A stretch of DNA of 64,000 nucleotides. Origin: Isoetes taiwanensis (Eukaryota > Streptophyta > Lycopodiopsida > Isoetales > Isoetaceae). The notes beneath the pieces were generated by a model, which was not told the DNA's origin, made no database searches, and saw only the letters and a program-made list of their open reading frames with translations. The translations under genes and the position numbers were made by a program. The stretch covers positions 1,775,963-1,839,962 of the forward strand of contig JAJEKV010000129.1 of assembly GCA_021234155.1 (NCBI GenBank), written 5' to 3'. Shown piece by piece: positions 55,701 through 64,000 of this stretch (the first letter of the stretch is position 1; the number at the start of each line of letters is the position of its first letter).

Positions 55701-57965
55701 CTTCTTTCTTATTTTTTGAGGGTGTTGGTATTTGTGCAGGAACGCCGCATGTAACGCCGCATGCGGCATTCCCTTGCCATTCACGGCTCCCCTTGTGGGA
55801 TGCAAGTTCTCCACATTGATTGCCATTTTTGAAATGGCCGAAACCTTTGAATGCTGCCATTGCCAAGGGTTTGAATGCTCTTTTCACTCCCTGCTTCGGC
55901 CTACGAATTTTATGCCTCTAGATTTTTTCCCTGCTCGAGTTTGGCGCCTTAGACTTTTTTGGCACCTTAGAATTTCTGGGGCTGGGCTGTGTTGCCGGAT
56001 TGTGCATTTTGGTTGAAGTGAGTATTCAAATCCGTGAAAAAATGCGATTACTGCTTCTCATCTTGCTGTTGTTGTTTGACAGGATTAAAGCCTTTGGACG
56101 TCTTCCTTCACCAAGATGGGAAACTCTTCTCTATCTGAAGGTCTTTTGAGCCATCGTACCTATCAGGTACAAGCAAGTATCTTTACAGGCAAAGATAGTA
56201 GGTAAATGCAAATTTTGTTACAGTTTTCTTGGGGTATTCTTACAGGTAGATGCAACAGGTTCTTCTTCGGATAAACGCAACAGGTGAAGAACATACATGA
56301 TCTCACGGATTATCATACTTTGTCATTATCCAAGTTCATGTCTGTAGTTTACCTGATCATTGTAGAAACTCAAATATCTCTCTATTTCATCTGCCCCTGC
56401 GCCTTACACCACAATTAAAGTATTTTGTCTGATTGCTCCATTTGTGCTATGATTTTAGGTTACCTAGCAGCACACAGTCAGAGTCTAGACACTGATATGA
56501 TTATGGTGACTGAAATATGGAAATAGCTGAGATGGAATTCTAAATACAGGGAATTGGTTTATCTTGCATGCCTTTGTTGGAAATTTAGCTGGCTCTACAT
56601 ATGAGTATCCTATTCGAGTAGAATAGCACCTTTGTTGTCAATGTACATTGTTGGTTCCCATCAATTCCTGCTTTAAGATAAAGCTCATATTTTTTCTTTT
56701 GAAAATTTGTTTCTGGGTTTTCATTTCCCTCTTGCCGTTTTTCTTTAATAGATTGGAGCTGCAAACACAGCTACATTGAATGAAGACCCTAACTATTAGG
56801 CCGTCATCATGGGCACAAAAAAATCATGCATCGTAGTACTGAATCATGCAGGCAGTTGAATCAAAAGCCTCCTTTATGATATGGGATATCATTTTTGGAT
56901 TCTATGGTGCATGAAATTGCATAGATAGGAGCAGACATGTCAAATTTGGAAGAGATTGGTTGGTCTTATATGCACAGATGGCTGACTTGGTGAAGGAAAT
57001 TAGTAGTGATGACATGGATATACGAGGTATAATACTGATTTTCTAGAGAGTTAAATCTTTCCAGAGTGCATCAAGCTTCTAGCAAAACAGGAAAGGAACG
57101 TAAGGACAAGGGAGGCGAAAGAACTTTATAGCGAAACTCCTATTTGTAAGTCCTGGGGCTTCTTTCCTTTTGAATTTTGGATATATTCATTGTTTCTAGA
57201 AGCAAGACTGTTGCTTCTAGAAGTAGACTTCTATGATTCTAAAACATTTTTTACAAAAGTTAATGAAAAAGCACCCGCTTTAGGGTTTATTCCGATTTAA
57301 ATATTCTTTAGGGGTTGTTTTTGACATTTAGTTCTCTTGCAATAACCATGACCATTTTTCTCAACTGGAAATGATTGGAATAACGATTCTAATACTGTAA
57401 GACTCCATTTGCTTCTATTTTGCTTTTTGAGCTAAAACTATGTTGATCGACATCTTATCCTAATGAGCATAAGTGCTTTGATATACGCAGGTTTGTATTT
57501 TTTTCCTTTTGTTTTTTTCTTTTTTAGGTTTTAGATGTGATATTTGCATTTGTGAACATCATCTCAGGTCAAGCTGGCATATTCTTTATGTGGAGATCCA
57601 CATAGAGAAGAAAATGCTTTGATGTTGTAAACTACCTGGTATGCAGCAGGATTTATTCTATATTGCTCTTTTATGGTGTTGATGGCTTTCCTACTACGTT
57701 GTATTAGCAAGTTATAAAACCATAGTTTTGTTAAATCACTATATAGATTGTGGCCATGGAAGATTTATGTTCTTTTCACATCTTTGAAACAGATATTTCA
57801 AAGGGCATGAGCAGCATTATTCTATGTATGTATATACTATGCCTGGATTTACTAATCCAAGTTCTCAACTCCTCAACTTCTATTGTACGTTATAATTGCA
57901 GTTTATGCGCTCCAGGGACAATTCAAAAATGCTCTTGAGCTCTTTCTAGCATATGCCATAACAGA
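55701..57965. other. Spacer, no gene recognised
   Basis: This contains a small AACGCCGCATG duplication near 55741-55762, and otherwise T-rich or low-complexity sequence. Short plus-strand ORFs (for example at 55732-56016) have no recognisable domain. It may hold the lost N-terminal part of the PPR gene. Confidence 0.4.
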
Positions 57966-58890
57966 ATGTGGTCTCATGGAATGCTTTGCTTGCAGAATTT
58001 TCACAACATGGCCATCTTAATGAAGCCCTTCAATCGTTTCAGCAAAAGTCCAACAAGAATGCTATTTCTACGTTATATCGTTATATCATGGCATACACCC
58101 AGCTGAGTTATCTGAAAGAGGCAGTTGAACTTTTTAACTCTATGCCTGATAGGACTCTTGCCTCATGGAATAATATTCTTGCAGCTTATGTCCAGCATGG
58201 TCTGGTCAAGAGGCCAAGTTGTTCTTTTAACGAATGCATGGAAAGGGATGTGGTTCCTGACCCATAGATTTGAGTTAGATAATGCGGTAGGTAGTTCTTT
58301 AATCAATATGTAAGGAAAGCATGGAAGCTTAGAAAATGCACAAGGGGTATTCGACAAAATGTATACCTGTAATATGGAATATCGTTGCTTGGATGTCATG
58401 ATTGCAATATATGTTAAGCATGGGCATGAAGAAGTGTTAAAGATACTTCAGCTAATGCAGAACAGAGGGTTTATGCCAAATGAGATTTCATTTGGTAGCA
58501 TACTTACAGCCTGTAGTTGTAGTGGTCTGGTGGATGATGGTTCTTACTGCTTTGCTTTATGCCTTCTGGTCAGCATCGTATATAATACTAAATTGGAATC
58601 ATTATAATTCCATGGTCAATCTTTTGGGGTGAGCATTGAATGGAGTAGTGGTCAATCTCTTGGGGAGAGCATTGAAGCCAGATGGAGTAGATTTATCTAT
58701 TATTAGCATGCCATTTGAATCCGGTGCAATACCATGGACATCCATTTTAGGTTTGTGCAGAAATAATGGTGATGTGAGACTTAGAGAGCAGGCTGTAGAA
58801 AACATTTTGAAGGTAGATCCTAAAAGTTTTGCACTATATGTTTCGTTATCCGAAATCTATGATGTAGCTAATCATCGAAATGAATAGAAA
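57966..58890 (+). pseudogene. PPR protein relic (PLS/E-type)
   Basis: Successive broken frames give NVVSWNALLAEFSQHGHLNE, a YIMAYTQLSYLKEAVELFNSM motif, DRTLASWNNILAAYVQHG, GFMPNEISFGSILTACSCSG (an L-to-S motif), then LLGRALKPDG, IPWTSILGLCRNNGDVRL and KVDPKSFALYVSLSEIYD, the E-type end. These are plant PLS-class organelle RNA-editing factors, which bind RNA by tandem motifs. A 35-base tandem duplication at 58612-58675 and several stops show that the gene is dead. Confidence 0.85.
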
Positions 58891-59142
58891 TTTGAGAAGT
58901 ATTGTCGAAGCCCGAGACCTTACGTAATGACATTTTGTATGTGGTGGGAATTCATAGTAAGGCTCCATGGAGTACATCAGCGAAGCTCCATGGGGCATGT
59001 CTAAGGGCAGAAAGATAATGCAATATTGTGCATGGCTACACATTTAGAATATAAACCAAGTATTTGGGGAAACCAGCATTGTGGCGCTATTTACATGAGC
59101 AGCACAACAATTGATTTAATATTTTCTATTCATGTCAACATA

Positions 59143-60253
59143 TCATACTAATAAATATAGATGCAAGCTGTGTAAGAGAATATAAGAAATAGATAGAATA
59201 TATCACTTTGGGTTGCCCTCTAAATATATACAACACTAACCATCACCTAACTTGAAGAACTGTTACCTTTTCATTCTTTTGGCTAAGATTGTATCAAGCT
59301 TGGCCATTTAAAATGTGGCTTTAACCATGTACAATAATTAGATTTATTAGAGTTTGACTATTGTAAATAATTCTCAACTCCGAGCATTTTATTTGATGAG
59401 ATTCACCACACTTTGGTGGGAACCATGCACCCAACACAATCCAACGTACTACCAACTAATATTTGGAAACATGTGCATTAACCAATGCATGTTGGTCATT
59501 GAGTTTCAACATACATTTGATATATATTCTTTTGCATTCAAAGAGGGTGTCTTTTTCTTGCATTTATTTTATGGTTGGGAAAAAATTTCTACTAAATTCT
59601 TCAAAAATAACTAAATTTTCAACAAATAAGAGACAACGATCGACCTAAAAACCACACAATACATGGACTTCTATACATGTCAACATGTGCCATTACATGT
59701 GCCTACTATTACACACATTTACCATTGCTCGACTATAGCCATGACCTTATCAATATACAACTTTAATTATGTATATCATTGCTACTTTACTTTTGCATAA
59801 CATTATCCACCATCAATCCAAGAAAATTAACAGACTATAGATACTATGAACATTTCATATGAATATAATCACAATCTTCCACCTCCCATTCCAGAAACAC
59901 CCACCACAATTACATGTGTCCATGGTGCCAATATCCAAATTTTTACTACACTCCAATTGCTATTGTGTTTATAAATTGGATATGTTATCTTTCACAAAAC
60001 TCTAAACCATCTTCAGTCCAATTAATACCCCTAACTCTAAGCAAACCATGCCATGTGAATCCATCTACATATTTCATTATTTCTATTCTATTCTATTCTA
60101 TCTATTTCATGCACGCACGCATGGCTAATGCCTGACCTTTTGGCATTATTTTACATATAGATGTGATCACATTTATAACTCTTTACTCTATAATTTCTAC
60201 CCATTCCACACGTCCAAGATTAATGCCCGACATCGTCGGGCACACGTTTCTAG
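59143..60253 (+). mobile_element. Small non-autonomous Helitron
   Basis: The 3' end (60224-60253) has the hairpin TGCCCGAC-ATC-GTCGGGCA, seven bases, CTAG and then host T. The 5' end is proposed at 59143 (A before TCATACTAATAAATATAG), which would make the element 1111 bases. There is no helicase. The 5' end assignment is uncertain, the 3' end is well supported. It lies about 300 bases upstream of the folate-receptor-like gene. Confidence 0.65.
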
Positions 60254-60561
60254 TGTCTTTGCTTTAGGTTCCTCGCTCTCCTCCTCTAGAAAAGAAATTC
60301 AACCTCTCATCTTTCAGCATCCTTCTAAGATAACGTCCTTCAGTTTTGGATAAGGCAAAAAAACCTAGTTGCGAGTGTGTCCAAACTCGACCTAGGGAAT
60401 TTTAATACCATCTGTATTTGCCACAGGTATACTGCGTATCTTTTACTTCCTGAAATACAAATGGTATTCGTGCGTAGATTCACAAATGTTTACCCGTTGG
60501 TCAAAGGTCTCAAACTTGGCTTCAATGTAGGTAACGAGCTTCTGAAATCTCACCCAACGCA

Positions 60562-62704
60562 ATGGAGAGATCACGAAATCCCTTTATCGCGCTTCTTCTC
60601 ATTACCATATGCGCAGCGCGCTTGATTGCCTTTTCGTCATCTTCTTCTTCAGGTAAGTTTATCAGAGTAGCTTTGTCTTGTTTTCTGCATTTGATTGTTG
60701 AACGTCAAATTTATGTTGTGAAGCCCAAAACCACAACTTGCTTCACAGGTTTAGTTCATGTCCTTCAACTCCACTTCACTGGATTGAGTTTTTCGTTTCG
60801 TCAGATTAGCTTAAGTGCCCTCTTATCTACATTTGACTGTTGAATGATAACTTTATATTTGCGCCCAACTCCATAGCTTGGTTCAGTTGCTATATAGGTC
60901 TAGTTGATGGCCCCAACTCCACTTCAATGGATTAAGTTTCTGGGCATTTTCAGATCTTAGACGATCATAATTACTTGCCTTTACATGATGTAGACGCAAT
61001 GGCTATATAGGTAAATGTTTGAAGATGTTCTATTCCGTCTTGCACATGTTCAGTTATGTTTAGTTCAGTTCCTTCAGTACTTGGTTATATAGATCTAATT
61101 CTAATCAGGAATTGCATCCAGGGCCTATTTGTGTTTCACAGGGGGGTCGTTTTCCTAAGTTTTCTCGGGAAGGACGATCCCCACATAGATCATGGAAAGG
61201 TCGTGAGGACTTGACATTATGCAGGATTTATCGGAAACGAACCTGCTGTACATCCTCACAAACAAATGCAGCCTTGACCATGCTAAAAAGATTAGCTGTT
61301 TTTGGAGAAGGCAAATTCGAATGTTTGTCCCTATGGGAGGTCCTTGAATGCTCTATTTGTGACCCTCAGATTGGGATTCATGCTGGACCTCCCATTCTTT
61401 GTGCTTCCTTTTGTGCTTCTATCTTTCAGGCCTGTGGAGATGCTTTTTTCTCCATGGATTCTACTAACCAAGTAAGGTGTATGCTTGAATCTGCAATATG
61501 TTTCTTATCAAAAATTCATCTGCCCATTTATTTGTTAAGCAGTTGATGGTTTGTGATTGCAGTTTTTAGTCCCATGTGGATCCAAAGACATCATTTGTGC
61601 CCAAGGGTGGAACTGGACATCGACAAGCTTTGATTTTTGCAGACATCTAGGTTTTAGAGTTGAAACCCAGGGCCTTGCAATGGGATATTGCTTTGACGGG
61701 AAATATGAGGCAAAAGCTAGCACTGACCAGGTTACCTCTCATGAGAAAATGCATGCTTATGGACAATGGAAGGCAAAGATTGGAGAAAAAGACATGACAG
61801 AGAAAATACTTTGGGCTGTTGGTGGACTTGTTCTGACAGCATTGGCTGCATTCTACAGGTCTACGGGAACTTGTATTTAAAGCCTTTGACGTAGGAAATT
61901 TAGAGATCATTTGTTAGGCTAAGTATTACAAATTTTAGTGGAAGGATCCGCATGCTAGTAAATGTGAAATAAGAACAAAAAGTGCCCATAAGAGGATCTG
62001 TTTCAAGAACTTTGTTACTTATTAGCTATCCAAAACTGAAGGATGTTGCCTTAGGAGGATGTTGAAAGACGAGAAGAAGACAGGAGCTTGAATTTCTTTT
62101 CTATCGGAGGAGAGAAAAGAAGCTAAAGCAAAGACACGAATATTCTCTGCATTGAATTAAGGTCAGCTTGTTGGCGACCTGATGGGGCATTAGGGGAGTC
62201 TACAGAGCTTGAGCTTTACTGAAATGTTTGTGATATGGTGTATTCTTTTGGAAGAGGATATTTGCTGAGGTCCAGATGATTGGCTGTTTAGAGAGAGTGA
62301 ACTTTTTTCTATCAGCAACTAAACATTTCTCATTAAGATATTTTACAATGCCGAGGGATTCTGTGAGTTAACTTTTCATCTGTTATGATTCAGGAAGTCT
62401 GTGAGTTCACATTTTTGTCTGCTATGATTCACAGCCGAGTCAAAAAAATCATCTTTAGGCCCAGGGAAACCTGCAATTATTCTCTATGTGCTGCTTATAG
62501 AAAGATGAGGACGATAATACTTTATATTAAAACATGAGTAGTCACCTCTTCTCTTTTTGCTGTTCTTACAGGTACAGGAAAACACAATCAAAGCAGAAAA
62601 AGTTGGCCTACTTTATCAAGTTAAAGCAATCAAGTTTTGGCAAGAGTACTCCTGCCACGAATATGGATGCCGTCCCCAGGACGAAAGCAAAGAAACATGG
62701 TTAG
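60562..62704 (+). CDS. Folate-receptor-like membrane protein
   Basis: Four exons, 60562-60652, 61122-61471, 61563-61858 and 62572-62704, give one uninterrupted 289-residue frame. The exon 2 acceptor is the second AG (GCATCCAG), because the first (AATCAG) breaks the frame. The N-terminus (MERSRNPFIALLLITICAAR) is a signal peptide. The Cys-rich domain includes GPICVSQGGRFPKFSREG, LTLCRIYRKRTCC, LWEVLECSICDPQIGI and LVPCGSKDIIC, typical of plant folate receptor family proteins. A single membrane segment (ILWAVGGLVLTALAAFY) and a basic tail (YRKTQSKQKK) follow. It should be a type I membrane protein; its ligand in plants is unknown. Confidence 0.88.
61859..62571 (+). other. Third intron of the folate-receptor-like gene (713 bases)
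   Basis: GT and AG borders are present. The intron carries the dispersed repeat copy at 62138-62451, implying insertion after the gene formed. Confidence 0.8.
62138..62451 (+). repeat. Dispersed repeat, copy 2 (in intron 3)
   Basis: Reverse-complement relative of 55400-55700, within the intron. It also includes a small internal repeat (TCTGTGAGTT..CTGYTATGATTCA twice). Confidence 0.8.
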
Positions 62705-63413
62705 TTTGTACAGGTTAACCAACAATGTGTGCCGTCTTGTTTTATTAGTGATTTTGGGAGCATGAAGTTCTTTTTCAAAAATGATGTATTTATATATTTA
62801 AAGTGTTCATAGGAATTTATATTTTGTCAAGCATGTTTTCTCAACACCTGTGGTGCAGTAAACATTGTGAAAGAAGGATCATCATTTAAACTTGGGTTCA
62901 ACTTGCTTGCCATTGTATTGGTTAACAAAACATAGTCTAAATCATTCTCGGTATTTTCTGCCATCTCATCTTCCCATGATTACAATCTTCTGTTCATAGA
63001 CAACAAAAGTTACTGTTCTAAGCCAAGGGGAAATCATGAATGCCCGATTAGATTTCTTCCTCGTGTGCAAGCCATACTACAATCGAATTTCTGAACAAAT
63101 CATATCATACCAAAACATGGATAACGAACCAATTGCATCAACAATATATCACTCTAATTATATATTCTTTGTACTTATGCTTACCACATAAGTCAAAGTA
63201 ATTATATATTCTCTTGTACAATGATGGATTAAGGATGATATTATGTTTAAATCTCTACCAAGTTTCTTTGTTGGCTTATTCGGTCTGCTTGGAACTTAAT
63301 TCCATAGGCACATGAATGCTTTGAAAATACTCAAGACGAATCTACATGGCTTTGTACTGCAATTTTATGATATCATTATTTGGAAGAGGGAAACATCCAA
63401 ACCTATAAAGAAT
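62705..63413. other. Convergent intergenic spacer
   Basis: About 700 AT-rich bases between two convergent genes; nothing recognised. Confidence 0.5.
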
Positions 63414-64000
63414 TTAGGTATAAGGCAGCCACTCATCTCCGTCAATGAAGCTTATATCCATAAATGGGTATGCTTCTTCTTCATCAAGCAAATATGCCCA
63501 TGGTACCCTAGAATCTGTAGTGGCCCCAGGGCCAGTACAATTATACTCGCCATAGAAGACCGTCCTGAGATATAAATACAAATGTTTTAGTAATATAATC
63601 TTTATCTTAACTTTTCAAGAGAGTAACTGAGATGGCTTAAAGGCACCAAATATGAGTTATATGGAAGCATATGGGTATAAATAATTCCAAAAGGAAAGCC
63701 TAATGGTTGTTTAGAAGAAAGGCAACCAAATATGAGTTATGTGAAAGCATATATATAAGTATAAATAATTTCGAAAGGAAAGGCTAATGGTTGTTATTCA
63801 AGCAGGGACAAGATTGTGTGATATTCCTCGGTTTAGTAGATGATTAATATAAATATATAATGATATAATGAAAATTTTAACAAGGAACCATGGCTAGTGG
63901 CGCATACCAATCTCTAGTGGAGTTGCTCCAATCATCCCATCCCTTTGGATAAATCACATCTTCCATGAAACAATGGAGGAACACAACCCTTGAAAAGGGT
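63414..64000 (-). CDS. Pectinesterase, last two exons (continues beyond the window)
   Basis: The penultimate exon (63908-64000, partial) reads PFSRVVFLHCFMEDVIYPKGWDDWSNSTRD. It joins in frame through an intron (63565-63907) to the last exon (63414-63564), which reads TVFYGEYNCTGPGATTDSRV, then PWAYLLDEEEAYPF, FIDGDEWL and stop. These are the conserved C-terminal blocks of plant pectinesterases (carbohydrate esterase family 8), which de-methyl-esterify cell-wall homogalacturonan. The catalytic Asp blocks and signal peptide lie outside the window. Both exons are intact, so it is probably a live gene. Confidence 0.88.

Overview
This is a land-plant nuclear window with a low density of host genes and a high density of mobile elements. 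The evidence is spliced genes with GT/AG introns, a plant-type folate-receptor-like gene, a pectinesterase, a violaxanthin de-epoxidase-related exon, a SIP-type aquaporin exon and PLS-type PPR relics. The elements include Ty3/gypsy elements whose primer sites match initiator-Met tRNA, plant L1-type LINEs, Helitron ends and a tRNA-derived SINE. Nested repeats and PPR relics would suit a fern or another large-genome seed-free plant, but the sequence alone does not settle this.

Layout. 1-6325 (-): 5' part of a Ty3/gypsy element with a 1.6-kb LTR and a gag-protease-RNase H-RT order, which is not the canonical one. 7043-10026 (-): broken DUF7869-type gene. 10072 upward (-): Helitron 3' end, with a lone SIP aquaporin exon 3.6 kb inside. 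14.9-23.6 kb: decayed spliced gene with a ParB/DGQH-like region and a C-terminal FCP1-like HAD domain. Its introns and flanks carry about 17 copies of a 20-bp palindrome that occurs nowhere else in the window. A small DUF8039-like gene start lies on the opposite strand in its first intron. 24.1-33.5 kb: relic LTRs, a LINE RT fragment, a SINE with target-site duplications, a gypsy pol relic and a PPR relic. 33.5-47.0 kb: two copies of one LINE family (-), separated by a VDE-related exon. The second copy adjoins an HUH/YxxK endonuclease ORF (+), probably Replitron-like. 48.5-55.4 kb: L1-type LINE (-) split by a young gag-only LTR retrotransposon with an exact 5-bp duplication. 58-60.3 kb: PPR relic and a short Helitron. 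60.5-64 kb: the best host genes, a complete four-exon folate-receptor-like gene (+) and the 3' end of a pectinesterase gene (-), convergent.

The two genes at the right end read without any break. Most element genes carry frameshifts or stops, so the breaks there are more likely decay than poor assembly, although a base-level error cannot be excluded at any one site. The most unusual signal is the palindrome family: its 8-bp stem is conserved, the 4-nt centre varies and the flanks change together, as expected of a hairpin.
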